A DNA stretch of 64,000 nucleotides from Acidobacteriota bacterium (GTDB lineage Bacteria > Acidobacteriota > Blastocatellia > Chloracidobacteriales > Chloracidobacteriaceae): positions 1 through 64,000 of the forward strand of contig JACQXX010000091.1 in NCBI GenBank assembly GCA_016208495.1, read 5' to 3'. A program made the translations under genes and the position numbers. Shown here piece by piece: positions 36,419-47,100 of the stretch (the first letter of the stretch is position 1; the number at the start of each line of letters is the position of its first letter). The notes under the pieces are model-generated. The model had not been told where the DNA came from. It ran no database searches and was given only the letters and a program-made list of their open reading frames with translations.

Positions 36419-38608
36419 CTACATTTCCATCGTTTCAAAGACTTCGGCTTCAATGACCGAATCATTGATTGGCGAAGCGTTACGGGGTGCCTGGGGTGCG
36501 GTTTCTGTGTCTTGTGATGGTTGAGTTCGTTTATATGCTTCGACTTCCGTATCGAGGTCACGGACATATTGTTCGAAATCCTCAAACCGGTACCCAGGCA
36601 CACCTTCATAGGTTGGATCAATGCCGTTATAAACTGTCATCGCCGTCGCCAAATCAATCACTCCAGCCTGCACATAACATAATGCGGATCGCAAAATCGT
36701 CCAGTGGTTCAACTTTAAGGCAGTTGAGCGAATTTCGCCTAAACTGGTCTGGGTTTGTAATTGTCGGCGTTGAAACGGAGCATCCCAAATTTCAAACAGG
36801 CCCATTCGACCCCGGTATCCTCGACCCCGGCCCTGGTAACTGCAATGGGGGCAGGGTTTCCCATCTAAAATTCCAGTTGCCCGGCGCGGGCGAAATCGCA
36901 TGACATCCACGTTCCAATGTTCAAGCACTGCCCGCAGGTGCGGATATTGCTGGTTGTTCCAAACCGTGGTTGGGTCTTCATCCATCGCACAATAGTCACA
37001 CAATTTGGGAACGAGTTTTTGATAAATCACCCCAATCAGGACTTCACCGACCATTTCCGGCGGAATGCCGTACATTTGCAGGCGCGGCAAAATATCAAAC
37101 GGAGACTTGGCGTGCAGCGTGCATTGGGTGTAATGGCCAGATTGGGCGGCTCGAATGGCAAACTGGGCTTTGTCGGCATCGTTAATTTCGCCCATTTGAA
37201 TCACCTGCACATTGCTGCGTAAAATGGACGGTAAATAATCTGAAGTTTGCATCCCGCGATGGCGCGCCACCTGGGTCTGGAAAGCAAACGGAATGTCTGT
37301 TTCAACCGGATCTTCAAGGCTGATGAAGGCTTTCCCTGGAAATCGCCGATGAATTTCAGCGCTGATTGACATTAAGGTTCCGTTTTTGCCTGAATTCATC
37401 ACCCCGCAGACCGGCAGTAAGCCGGTTGAACCCTGGACATATTTTTCAATCATCCGTTGCTGGAATGGAAGCAATCCCAGTTCCCCCAACCCTCGGATCT
37501 CTTCATTTTTTCGCAAAATCCGAATGGTGATCATGGCCAGCGGCACCTGCCGGGCTGAAGCTTTCAGGTATGGGAAAATACAAATTCGACCGTCAAATTC
37601 CAGGATTTTGCCCTGGTTCGAAATCTTAAAATGAATGTCTCCGTCGTGGGTTTTATGGGTTTCAAGGTCTGGAATTCCAGCATCTGATTTGGCCAGGTTG
37701 ATCATTGACTGGTACACGGCAAAATCGAGGGGGATTTCCGCCTGACGCCGCCACTCGCCATCCAGAAACAATTCGTGCTGAATGGCACGCCGATCCCAGT
37801 CATAGAAGATTCGAACGTCCGAGGCTTCCTGACGAAAAGCGGAACCCGCGATATCGTAAAAGACCTGCTTGGTGTGGCTAAAGCTTTGGGAAACTTCAGT
37901 CTTTGGACGAGCGGTTGAATCAACCGACTGGGCGGCCCATTCACGTCTGACCGCCTGAACGTAGCGCCGGGTATCTCGCTGGGTAAATCCTTCATATCGG
38001 GTTTCGGCATAGAGTCGCTTGATTTCCCGGTCAATCACCTCGCGCGGAACCCGTCGAGGTTCACACCGAAACTCTCCGGCCAGACTTTCGTCCACTTGCG
38101 CCGCTGCGGCTATCGCCTTGCGAATATCAGCCCGATTGAGGAGGAATTCCAGCGTCTGGCGTCCATTTCCGTCGGCATACAAGGCATGAATGGTTGTTCC
38201 AACCAGGCATTCAATCAAGATTGCGTGACGTTCCGCCGTTTCACGAGGGATAACCGTTGCCACTGCGGTCTGGAATCGAAGTTCCAGATCCTTAGGATAT
38301 GAATTTGAAATTCCCTTGAGGACATCTTCAGCGGCATGCCGGTTGGCTTTGAGTACCAGCCGGGAAACTTCGGGCAACGTCAATCGGGCGGCACGGGCCA
38401 GGCTTCGTTGAAAATTGAGCTGCTGCATCGCCTGAGTCAAATAGGCACAGCCGGCATCGTCAACCACGGCGGCTTTCAGTTCCTGTGGCGTTACTCCCAA
38501 CAGCAGAACTTTGTGTTCCAGAGCTTCATTGATAGGAATCACTCCGGCCAGTTGCGGGTTTGATCGCAAATTGGGGCGGGTCATAAGTGAAAGTGCTGGT
38601 TTAAACAT
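36419..38608 (-). CDS. Divergent secretion/pilus assembly ATPase (PilB/GspE family)
   Basis: 729 aa. The N-terminal part (about 1-190) corresponds to MshEN/GspE-N domains. The ATPase domain (about 240-640) has the Asp box SLEDPVETDI, a Walker B-like VIQMGEINDAD, the His box GHYTQCTLHA, and the late zinc motif CDYC ... CPHC. The Walker A loop reads G402-VMNSG-K408-N409-GT where relatives have G-P-T-G-S-G-K-T/S, so the conserved Ser/Thr is Asn. The extra C-terminal tail (about 650-729) is acidic. It is followed in the operon by the PilC/GspF gene, and should drive that platform if it can still hydrolyse ATP. Confidence 0.88.
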   Translation of the reverse strand: MFKPALSLMTRPNLRSNPQLAGVIPINEALEHKVLLLGVTPQELKAAVVDDAGCAYLTQAMQQLNFQRSLARAARLTLPEVSRLVLKANRHAAEDVLKGISNSYPKDLELRFQTAVATVIPRETAERHAILIECLVGTTIHALYADGNGRQTLEFLLNRADIRKAIAAAAQVDESLAGEFRCEPRRVPREVIDREIKRLYAETRYEGFTQRDTRRYVQAVRREWAAQSVDSTARPKTEVSQSFSHTKQVFYDIAGSAFRQEASDVRIFYDWDRRAIQHELFLDGEWRRQAEIPLDFAVYQSMINLAKSDAGIPDLETHKTHDGDIHFKISNQGKILEFDGRICIFPYLKASARQVPLAMITIRILRKNEEIRGLGELGLLPFQQRMIEKYVQGSTGLLPVCGVMNSGKNGTLMSISAEIHRRFPGKAFISLEDPVETDIPFAFQTQVARHRGMQTSDYLPSILRSNVQVIQMGEINDADKAQFAIRAAQSGHYTQCTLHAKSPFDILPRLQMYGIPPEMVGEVLIGVIYQKLVPKLCDYCAMDEDPTTVWNNQQYPHLRAVLEHWNVDVMRFRPRRATGILDGKPCPHCSYQGRGRGYRGRMGLFEIWDAPFQRRQLQTQTSLGEIRSTALKLNHWTILRSALCYVQAGVIDLATAMTVYNGIDPTYEGVPGYRFEDFEQYVRDLDTEVEAYKRTQPSQDTETAPQAPRNASPINDSVIEAEVFETMEM

Positions 38609-38769
38609 GACGGTTTGTCCTTTGGTTGAATCAGATTATGGAAACAGAAACATCAAATATTCAGGGTTCAGGGTTCAGGGTTCAGGGTTCAGAGATTTCA
38701 AATTTATGTCGTTTGTGTCCCTTTAGTCTTTTATGTCATTTTGGAACCTTGAACCCTGAACCCTCATTC
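38609..38769. repeat. TTCAGGG array and complementary GAACCCT words in the pilus-like operon
   Basis: TTCAGGG repeats at 38660-38693 face AACCTTGAACCCTGAACCCT at 38745-38764 within the 161-bp gap between the PilO-like and PilB-like genes. Sequence between the arms is unique. Confidence 0.75.
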
Positions 38770-39345
38770 TTATCGTTTTGCCAGAATCGTGCTGGTCGCT
38801 TCCACGATTTCTTTGGTTTGAACATCAACTGGAGCAAACCCTTTGAGGGTCATCGTGGTTGTGCCATCAACACTGCGCACTTCCTGTTCTGCAAAAACCA
38901 GCAACCGTTGATGGGTCCCCATCCATTCCAGGAATTTGAGTTGATTGAGAAACTGTCCACGCAACTGGATCACCAGTTTTGATTCATTGATTCCTGGCTT
39001 GTACGGAGCGTGGGTGTCGTCTTTGCGTTCGATAACCAGGTGGGCAGCGCGGGCTTGATTTTTCACCTGCTCAAATAACTCACCAAGTCCATCAACTGAC
39101 GGTAAATACTTTGCCACTTGCTGATAGCGCTCACGGGTGGATTCAACTTCGGCAAGCAACTGGTCGTGTTCCTGGCGATACCGATCCGTGATGTCATTTT
39201 CCTTCTTTTGTTTGGCAATCATATCTTGCTGGGTATTAAGGGTTGACTGCCATTCCGAAAACCAAAACTGGTCACCGACGACCCAGCTACTGGCTGCCAT
39301 CAAGGTGGCGATAATGAGTTGCTTTACAATTCGTTGAATCTGCAT
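38770..39345 (-). CDS. PilO-like inner-membrane alignment protein
   Basis: 191 aa. One N-terminal membrane helix (about 9-25, LIIATLMAASSWVVGDQ) is followed by a coiled coil (about 32-80) and a small alpha/beta domain (about 95-180), the layout of PilO/GspM. The sequence match is weak. The assignment leans on this layout and on the position between the PilM-PilN fusion and the ATPase. Confidence 0.7.
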   Translation of the reverse strand: MQIQRIVKQLIIATLMAASSWVVGDQFWFSEWQSTLNTQQDMIAKQKKENDITDRYRQEHDQLLAEVESTRERYQQVAKYLPSVDGLGELFEQVKNQARAAHLVIERKDDTHAPYKPGINESKLVIQLRGQFLNQLKFLEWMGTHQRLLVFAEQEVRSVDGTTTMTLKGFAPVDVQTKEIVEATSTILAKR

Positions 39346-39481
39346 GGTTCAAATCTCCGCTGTTATGAATTATGAATTATGAATTATGAATTATGAATAT
39401 TTAAAATGTTGATTATCAGCTAGATATAGTGATATCAGATGAATTTCTCATGCTTCATAATTCAATTTTTGACGGTTTAGT
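39346..39481. repeat. TTATGAA heptamer array in the pilus-like operon
   Basis: Five TTATGAA units at 39363-39397 and a complementary TTCATAATTCA at about 39450-39461, in the gap between the PilM-PilN fusion and PilO-like genes. Confidence 0.75.
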
Positions 39482-41029
39482 TCATTTCGCTTTTTTGGCC
39501 GGTTCCCCTGGCTTTGGTGTCGCAGTCGCCGTGTTTTCAGTGGCCTTGACAACCAGTTCCGGAATTGGCTGGGTCTCAATTGGGTCGGTAAACACTTTTC
39601 CCTGATACTGGCAGGTGATGGTGAAGTCGCTTTTTTCTTCCCGGGATTGCAGGACGTAATTTGACCGCACATTGGTATAGTGACCCGCACCTTCCAGGTT
39701 GCGAACAAAGTCCGCAACTGGATCCACCACATCAATGACCAGCGGCTGACCAGCTTCCGCCTGGGCTTGAGTCACAGTGGTGGGTGTTACATATCCACTG
39801 ATCGTTACATTGCGGCCCTGGACTTTGAGAACGGTTAGAACCAGCCCGGTCGGCACCTGCCAGCTCACGTCATTTGAAATCTGATAGTTCATACCCTGGG
39901 CTTCACGCATCTTATTTACCACTTCAATGCGGTGGTTTAAGGCTTCAAGGTATTGTTTGTACTGCTCAGCTTCCCGCTTCAAAGTCTGGTTGGCTTCGGC
40001 GCGCCTGGTTTGGACGGATTGTTCAACGCGTAACTCATTTTCTCGGCGAATCAGCAAGGTATACTGTCCGCCAATCAGAACCCCAATCGCAATCAGCCCC
40101 AATACCACACCCAGATATTCAAACCGCCGGGCGCCGCCAGGTGAAACATTGACCAGACCACTGGCCATCATCCCTTTAAGCTGATCAAAGAAACCGGGTG
40201 ATCGCGTTGCAACAGGTCGGGAACGAACCATCCCACGAAAATCGGCGCCGTGGTCGTTGAGGTAGGCATAAACGCCCCCAAGCATCGGCACCATTTCGGT
40301 GATGACCAAACTGGTTGCTGGAGTTGACCCCGTTTCAGTTTGCAACCCTGAAAGATCAAAAACCTGAATCAGTTCCACCTGGAGTTGTGCCCGAAGCCAG
40401 TCCATCCGGGACCGATGATCGCCAGTACATTCGCCCGAAACAACCACCAGTTCAAATGCTGATTGGAGTCGGGTTTGGACATCATCAATCATCAGGGTCA
40501 TCGCATTTTCAAACCCTTGCTCATCGTTGACATCCACCAATTCAAGACTATGGGCAACCAGTTCTCCGCGTTCATAGACGAACCAGTCAATTTGGGTTCT
40601 GGAAATGTGAAGGTGACCGACCCGAACGGCACGTTCGGTTTCTTCGCGATACACCGTGGTAAATGCCTCAGCCAGGCAGGCGGCTTCACACAGAACCGAT
40701 CCGACAGGAAGTTGCTCCACAATCATTGGGTCCACATAGGCCAACATCAGCGTGGAGTCAAAATCGCACCGGGCAGTTACCAGGTTGCCCAGTGACACAA
40801 CTGCCCCGATATCGGTCAGATAGGCTTCACCTGGGCGAACTTCAATTGGGCTCGGGTAGATGGTCAATACTGGGATATTACCAGCAATTGACTGGAGTGT
40901 GGCAACGGCATCTGATTGTGATGCAACTGTTTCCAGATGAACAATGGATGGACCAGTTGTTCCGTCGGTTTTGACGATACCAAGGGTAACCTCGGCTGAT
41001 TGATAGCCAAAGCGAATGACTCCTAACAT
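39482..41029 (-). CDS. PilM-PilN-like fusion protein (GspL-like)
   Basis: 515 aa. The N-terminal half (about 1-290) has the broad pattern of a degraded actin-like PilM/GspL cytoplasmic domain. A membrane helix follows (about 308-330, LGVVLGLIAIGVLIGG), then a coiled coil (about 335-385) and a small periplasmic domain with PTGLVLTVLKVQGRNVTISGYV, which is the PilN core. PilM and PilN are separate genes in most type IV pilus operons, but GspL joins both. It begins 14 bp after the HD-GYP gene, so the two are surely co-transcribed. Confidence 0.75.
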   Translation of the reverse strand: MLGVIRFGYQSAEVTLGIVKTDGTTGPSIVHLETVASQSDAVATLQSIAGNIPVLTIYPSPIEVRPGEAYLTDIGAVVSLGNLVTARCDFDSTLMLAYVDPMIVEQLPVGSVLCEAACLAEAFTTVYREETERAVRVGHLHISRTQIDWFVYERGELVAHSLELVDVNDEQGFENAMTLMIDDVQTRLQSAFELVVVSGECTGDHRSRMDWLRAQLQVELIQVFDLSGLQTETGSTPATSLVITEMVPMLGGVYAYLNDHGADFRGMVRSRPVATRSPGFFDQLKGMMASGLVNVSPGGARRFEYLGVVLGLIAIGVLIGGQYTLLIRRENELRVEQSVQTRRAEANQTLKREAEQYKQYLEALNHRIEVVNKMREAQGMNYQISNDVSWQVPTGLVLTVLKVQGRNVTISGYVTPTTVTQAQAEAGQPLVIDVVDPVADFVRNLEGAGHYTNVRSNYVLQSREEKSDFTITCQYQGKVFTDPIETQPIPELVVKATENTATATPKPGEPAKKAK

Positions 41030-41043
41030 GATGGTAGCTTCCT

Positions 41044-41703
41044 TTATGCAAAAATTCGAAGGGGGTGGTTTCCAAGGGCTGATTGCAACAATTCGGTTTC
41101 CTCAAAGGCATCCAGAACCCGCGGATCAAACAAAGTGTGACGCTGACGCTGCATATCTTCCCAAACTTCCACTGGGAACTGGCCTCGACGATGTGGACGA
41201 TGTTCAATTCGAGCAACGAAATGATCAGCCACGGTGACAATGCGGGCAATCAGTGGAATCTGGTCTCCGGTTAATCCGCAGTTTGGATAGCCACCCCCGC
41301 CATATCGAAGGTGGTGGTAATACGCGGCGGCGACAATTTCCTCGTGGCATCCAACTGATTCAAGGAGCATTTTGCCGTAGATCGGATGGTATTCCATCAC
41401 CTGGCGTTCCGATTCCGAATACACCTGCCGCGACAGCCGAATTTCATCAGGCACCACGATCTTGCCGTAATCGTGCAGCGTTCCCGCCAGGTATGCCAGG
41501 TGCGCTTTTTGCTCGCAATCAGGATGATTGCGGTGCAGGACGCGGGCGATTTGCTCTGCCGCGAGGCCGACTTCTTCGCCGTGAACCACCAGCGAGTAGC
41601 CTGACCCGGCGTATTTTTGAGCCATGACCCGGCGCAAATTGCGTAAAAGTTGCGGCATAATCAGTTGAGTGACTTCAAGCTGTGCAGGGGAAACGGCGCC
41701 CAT
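41044..41703 (-). CDS. HD-GYP domain protein, putative c-di-GMP phosphodiesterase
   Basis: 219 aa from ATG 41703, which has GAGGT upstream. The frame stays open to 41904 but that portion is unlike protein. HD metal motif HDYGKI (about 124-129), then EYHPIYGKMLLE, YHHLRYGGGGYP (the GYP signature, with GGGGYP for the usual DGxGYP) and ARIVTVADHF. Together these identify HD-GYP phosphodiesterases that hydrolyse c-di-GMP. It is the first gene of the pilus-like operon and probably ties motor activity to c-di-GMP. Confidence 0.85.
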   Translation of the reverse strand: MGAVSPAQLEVTQLIMPQLLRNLRRVMAQKYAGSGYSLVVHGEEVGLAAEQIARVLHRNHPDCEQKAHLAYLAGTLHDYGKIVVPDEIRLSRQVYSESERQVMEYHPIYGKMLLESVGCHEEIVAAAYYHHLRYGGGGYPNCGLTGDQIPLIARIVTVADHFVARIEHRPHRRGQFPVEVWEDMQRQRHTLFDPRVLDAFEETELLQSALGNHPLRIFA

Positions 41704-42269
41704 ACGGCAATACCTCGCAGATCGAGTTTCAATTTTGCCCACCGATTGATCCTGATGGTGCGGATGCCTGAGTAAGAGCAACCCTCGTGCCAGAAACTTT
41801 ATCCAGAAAACCACCTTGAAAATCCTGCCTGAGCGCCTGAACCCACCTCTTTGAATTAAACTCTGTTGCCTGATGATGGCTTGAACCAGTCCAGCCGATG
41901 GCATTCTTTTGAATGGTTGAAGTTACCTTAAAATATTGAAAACAAAAGTATTTTATTCTGATGTGTGGTTAGGTGAGCCCGGTTTGCGGCTCTCAGAACT
42001 TTGAAACCCAGTCTGCATTTAATTGATTCAATTCATTTAGATTCAGCAATCTGATGAAAGTTAAATTAAACCGATTGGGAAAAACGAAACACAATCCAAC
42101 TTTAATTAAATTGATGAATTGAAAAGTGACGCTATCGCCTGAGTTCTTCACCCAAAGATATTCCATCTCCTGTCTGGACAACACGATAGGTTGTCCATAC
42201 AATCGGCGATTCGAAGTCCTTCGAAATCAACACACTCACCTGACACCTCAAAAATCACTCACTCACGAC
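41704..42269. other. Divergent promoter region, AT-rich
   Basis: 566 bp between the pilus-like operon and the FabG-like gene. 41930-42125 is strongly AT-rich, with several ATTGATTCAATT / AATTGATGAATT-like imperfect inverted words near 42018-42122. Both neighbouring transcripts probably start here. No gene is supported, although open frames extend upstream of both start codons. Confidence 0.5.
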
Positions 42270-43019
42270 ATGACAAAATTACTTGAAGGAAAAACTGCAT
42301 TGGTCACTGGTGGCTCACGGGGACTGGGGCGGGCCATCTGCGAAGTTTTTGCCCGCGAAGGTTGTAACATCGCCTTTAATTACCACAGTCAGCCCGAGGC
42401 CGCTCAAACCGTAGTTGACAATATTGAGCACCTGGGCCAGCGCGCCCTGGCCTTTCAGGTTTCAGTCACAGATCGCGCAGCAGTGAAACAAATGGTGCGG
42501 CAAATTATTGAGCAGTTTGGGCGAATTGATATTTTGGTGAATAACGCGGCGATTAACCGGGCAGATATGTTTTTGACGATGACGGACCGCGCCTGGGATG
42601 AAGTCGTCAACACCAATTTGAACGGCCTGTTTAATGTCACCAAACCTGTGTTTAAACAAATGGTGCGTCAGCGGTATGGCCGGATTTTGAATATCAGCTC
42701 AATCGGAGGCATCCGTACCGTTCCGACGAGTGTTCATTACGCCACAACCAAGTCTGCCGTGGTCGGCTTTACCAAAATGCTGGCCCGCGAAGGAGCGCCC
42801 TTTGGCCTGGTCGTCAATGGCATTGCCGCTGGTATTTTTGACACGGACCTGGGTCACACCTTGCCTGATAAATTCCGCGAAACATACGAAGGCTGGTGTT
42901 CACTGGGGCGCTATGGACGACCGGAAGAAATGGGCGAACTGGCCGCCTTTCTGGTTTCTGACCGCAATAGTTATATGAATGGCGAGATGATCATCCAGGA
43001 TGGGGGGACAGTGACTTAA
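42270..43019 (+). CDS. FabG-like 3-oxoacyl-ACP reductase (SDR)
   Basis: 249 aa from ATG 42270. Rossmann motif TGGSRGLG (about 13-20), NNAAINRA, and a full catalytic set Ser143/144 (NISSIGG), Tyr157, Lys161 (YATTK). Typical size of FabG. It reduces a 3-oxoacyl thioester or related ketone with NADPH. It precedes the GT2 and GT-NRPS genes by 133 bp and may make a hydroxyacyl starter for them or act in fatty-acid synthesis. The sequence alone does not decide. Confidence 0.87.
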   Translation: MTKLLEGKTALVTGGSRGLGRAICEVFAREGCNIAFNYHSQPEAAQTVVDNIEHLGQRALAFQVSVTDRAAVKQMVRQIIEQFGRIDILVNNAAINRADMFLTMTDRAWDEVVNTNLNGLFNVTKPVFKQMVRQRYGRILNISSIGGIRTVPTSVHYATTKSAVVGFTKMLAREGAPFGLVVNGIAAGIFDTDLGHTLPDKFRETYEGWCSLGRYGRPEEMGELAAFLVSDRNSYMNGEMIIQDGGTVT

Positions 43020-43152
43020 TCAAGTTGAAACTGATTCTGCACAATGAAGAAGAAAGACTGTAGAATCTATAGACCTTCAGCGGCTGAACCTTATTTTATG
43101 CTTCCGGCTTGCGTGTTCATTCTTCATTCTTTCAGGATCCAGAGATTTTCTT

Positions 43153-44172
43153 ATGCCGCAGATAACCATCCTGATCACAACTCGCGAACAGTTTTCCCAC
43201 ATCCGCAAAAACCTTGAGAGCATTTATGCTCATACACCACAGCGTTTTGACTTGATTTATGTCAATAGCGGCGCACCTCCTTCTGTTTCAACTTACTTGA
43301 AGCAACAGGCTCGCGAAAAAGGGTTTCAGTTGATTGAATTCTCTCATCAGATTCACCAAAACTATGCTCGCAATGTGGGGCTGAAATATGTCAAGACTCC
43401 ATTTGTGATGTTTTTGGATAATGATGTCGAAGTCACGCCGGGGTGGCTAGAGCCATTGCTCACCTGTGCTGAAGAAACTGGGGCCTGGATCGTCGGGCCA
43501 ATGGTGTTACTTGGGCCACCCGAAGATCAGATCATTCATTTTGCCGGTGGTGAGGCGGGAATTAAAGAAGTTGGTGGACAACGAATCTATCATGCCCACA
43601 TGCAATACTGTACCTGGCCAATCAGCGCGGTTCCGGTTCCACTCCGGCGGCAGGAAACAATCAATGTTGAATTTCATGGAATGCTGGTGCGGAAATCAGC
43701 GCTGGACCAGATTGGTGGGCTGGATGAAAAGATTTACAGCACTTCAGACCACTTTGACATTGGCCTGGAAGTGAGCCAACGGGGAGGCAAAGTCATTTTT
43801 GAACCAGCCTCTGTGATTGCGTATCATCCCCCACTCAATATGGACAACGATGATCGGCAGGTTTTTCGAACCCGGTGGAGTGAAGCCTGGAACCAGGCCA
43901 CACTGGACCATTTTTACTCCAAATGGGGACTGACTCCAAACCTGAAAAAACAAGAGTGGATCAGAAAACATCGCCGTAAATGGCTGTATCCGGTTTTCAA
44001 TCGAGTTGAGAGAATGGCTGGTAAACGTGGGCGTGATCTGGCTGAAAAATTGATCTCACCGCTTGAAATTATCCATAACCGATTATTTTACCATTTGCCC
44101 CAGATTTCCCACTCTTTCGTGACGGGTGTTCATTTAGGTGAGATTGATCATTCCAACCCAACCGTCCTGTGA
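43153..44172 (+). CDS. Glycosyltransferase family 2
   Basis: 339 aa, GT-A fold at the N-terminus (about 1-220). ITILITTREQF starts the nucleotide-sugar fold, LDNDVEVTPGWLEPLL holds the DxD metal motif, and ISSTSDHFDIGLEVSQRGGKV-like residues form the acceptor end. A basic C-terminal part (about 255-300) may contact membrane or partner. The stop codon overlaps the start of the GT-NRPS gene by four bases, so the two are translated together and likely act in one pathway. Confidence 0.88.
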   Translation: MPQITILITTREQFSHIRKNLESIYAHTPQRFDLIYVNSGAPPSVSTYLKQQAREKGFQLIEFSHQIHQNYARNVGLKYVKTPFVMFLDNDVEVTPGWLEPLLTCAEETGAWIVGPMVLLGPPEDQIIHFAGGEAGIKEVGGQRIYHAHMQYCTWPISAVPVPLRRQETINVEFHGMLVRKSALDQIGGLDEKIYSTSDHFDIGLEVSQRGGKVIFEPASVIAYHPPLNMDNDDRQVFRTRWSEAWNQATLDHFYSKWGLTPNLKKQEWIRKHRRKWLYPVFNRVERMAGKRGRDLAEKLISPLEIIHNRLFYHLPQISHSFVTGVHLGEIDHSNPTVL

Positions 44173-47100
44173 GGTACTCTGTTTTGAAACTTCTGTTAAG
44201 TATGAATTTGCCCTATTTGCGGTTGAATGGGGCCAATAAAGGCAATCGGATTCTGGCTGAAGCCCTTTCTGCTCAAGGGCACCCGTTTCGCGTGATTGTT
44301 CCTTCCTTTAGCCCAACCGACCAGTTAACCCGGTCATCGTTTCAGGCGTTGCTCCGGAGCCGGGAAATTTCATTTCGGGCCCAAGATCACACAGATGTGT
44401 TCACCCTCAATGGGGTCGAAGTGCATTCAGTTGCCGACCCGGCGCAGCTTCGGACGGAATTGGTCAAGGAACTTGAGCGCGATGAGCCTGACTTCGTGTT
44501 TATTTCGACCGAAGATCCAACCCAAAACTTGCTCGACGCCGCGCTCCGGACGTGTCCATCGAAAGTTGTGTATATTGTTCACACACTTGAGTTTCTTCCG
44601 TTTGGGCCACATGCTTTTTTCCCAAGCCAGGCGCGTACCCGCCTGATTGGGCAAACCGCCGGGATTGTTTCGGTCAGTCAATTTGTGCAGCAATATATAA
44701 AGGAATGGAGTGGGCTCGATTCGCTGCAACTCTACTGGCCAGCCTATGGCGAGCCTCCATTTCCGCATCTTGGGCAGTTTGAAAATCCGTTTGTGACGCA
44801 TATCAACCCCTGTGCGGTCAAAGGTATTTCAATTTTGCTGGGTCTGGCAGATGCCCTTCCCCAGGTTCAGTTTGCCGCCGTACCGACCTGGGGTGCCACG
44901 CAGGAAGACCGGGTGGCACTGACACAGCGCGCCAATATTTCGCTCCTGACGCCGACTGAGCACATTGACGAACTCTTCCGACACACAAAAGTATTGCTGG
45001 TGCCATCGCTGTGGTTTGAAGGACTTGGATTTGTCACGCTTGAAGCCATGCTGCGCGGGGTTCCAGTGCTGGCGGCCAGTTCGGGTGGAATCCCAGAGGC
45101 AAAACTTGGCACTGAATTTGTGATTCCGGTCCATCCCATCGAGCGCTTTACCGATCAGCTTGACGAACACCACCTGCCGATTCCGATTATTCCCGCGCAG
45201 AATCTTGCCCCGTGGCGTGCCGCATTAGAGAAATTGCTTTCAGATTGTGAATTCTACCAGCAGCACGCCGCGGATGCCCGATCACGTGCCATAGAATTTG
45301 TGAGCCGGTTGAGTTTTGAACCACTGGTTGCGTACCTGCACCATCTTGCCTCCAGGCCGAAAGCCCTGGCGGCGGCCACAACCGTTGACCAGCCTGCAGT
45401 TTCCAGCCAGCGTCGAGAGAATCCTGCCCCGAGTGCCGCGAACCTGACACCTGAACAGCGAGCGCTTTTGCTTCAACGGCTCCGCAAAAAAAGCCAGACT
45501 CAGGCCGCAACGTCCACCGAGCCACCTGTCGGAATCCAGCCAGCTTCCCGGACACACCCACTGCCGCTCTCGTTTGCCCAGCAACGACTCTGGTTTCTCG
45601 ACCAGCTTGAACCAGGCAGTGCCGCCTACAACCTTCCTGGCGGCTTTCGGGTTCGACTACCGGTCAACACCGCCATCTTGCACCAGAGCATTCTGGAAAT
45701 TATTCGCCGGCACGAAGTACTTCGCACCACATTTCAGGTCATTGATGGCGAGCCAGTCCAGGTAATCAATCCAGAGCCAGGCTGTTCATTTTCGGTGTCT
45801 GATGTTTCACATCTGGCTGATAGACCCGATGGGCGACAGCTTCTGGCGGCTCAGATCATTGAAGAAACCCAAAGTTCGTTTGATCTGGCCACTGGACCAC
45901 TGGTTCGGGTGAAGGTTCTCAAACTCGGCGCTCAAGACTGGGTGATTGTGGTCACGATGCACCACATTGTTTCGGATGGCTGGTCGGTTGGGGTGTTTTT
46001 GCGTGAACTCCAGACCCTCTACGCGGCTTTTTCTCAGGGGAAGCCATCTCCATTGCCACCGCTCCCAATTCAATATGCTGATTTTGCGGTCTGGCAGCGC
46101 GAGAAATTCAGCGGTGCCGCGCTTGAAACACAACTGGCGTTTTGGCGGCAACAACTCGGCGACACAACCGGGATTCTTGAGTTGCCAGCCGATCATTCAC
46201 GTCCGGTCAACCCATCACATCGGGGCGGCTGGGAACAGGCAACGTTTGCTCCACATCTGGTCGAACCGTTGCGAAGGCTTTCGCAAAGTGAAAGCTGCAC
46301 CATGTTTATGACCCTGCTGGCAGCCTTTGCGGTTCAACTGAGCCGGTACACCGGGCAGCAAGACATTCTCATCGGCACCCCGATTGCCAACCGGACCCGA
46401 TCCGAAATTGAGAATCTGATTGGGTTTTTTGTCAATACACTGGTCATCCGGGTCAACGTCTCGGGCAAGCCTCGATTTCGGGATGTGCTCCGGCAAGTTC
46501 GGGAAACGGCACTTGGGGCCTTTGCCCATCAGGATGTGCCGTTTGAAAAACTGGTTGAGCTGCTTCACCCGGACCGCGACCTCAACCGCACGCCGCTGTT
46601 TCAGGTGATGTTTGCCTTTGGCCAGGAAGGCCGTGCCAGTCAAAAATCCACGCCACCCAATCGAACCCAGCTTATTGACACCCTTGAAGTTGAAAACCGT
46701 ACTTCCAAATTTGACCTGACGCTGTCAATGGCTGAGACCGACGCCGGAATCATCGCCGGGTTTGAATACAAAACGGAACTCTTTGAATCAGCCACCATTC
46801 GCCGGTTTCTGACCCATCTGGAAACGCTCTTGCAGGGGGTTTGTGCCAATCCGGAAGCCCCGATTTCCAGCCTGCCGTTGATGTCAGAAGCTGAACGCGA
46901 TCAAATTTTGGTGCGATCAAACCAGACCGAGCGGCAATTTCCGACTGGCGAACTGCTCTATCAACTCATTGAAATCCAGGCACAGCAAACACCTGATGCC
47001 ATTGCGGTTGTTTTTGGAGATCAGCATCTCACCTACCACCAGCTCGATTCACAGGCCGGTGTACTGGCTGAGTACCTCCAGCATCTGGGCGTTGGACCTG

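Noticed and set aside
41704-41904. 67-codon N-terminal extension of the HD-GYP protein
   Set aside because: Composition is unlike protein and GAGGT supports ATG 41703.
42126-42269. 48-codon N-terminal extension of the FabG-like protein
   Set aside because: The extension is not SDR-like; the Rossmann fold starts right after ATG 42270, the normal FabG start.
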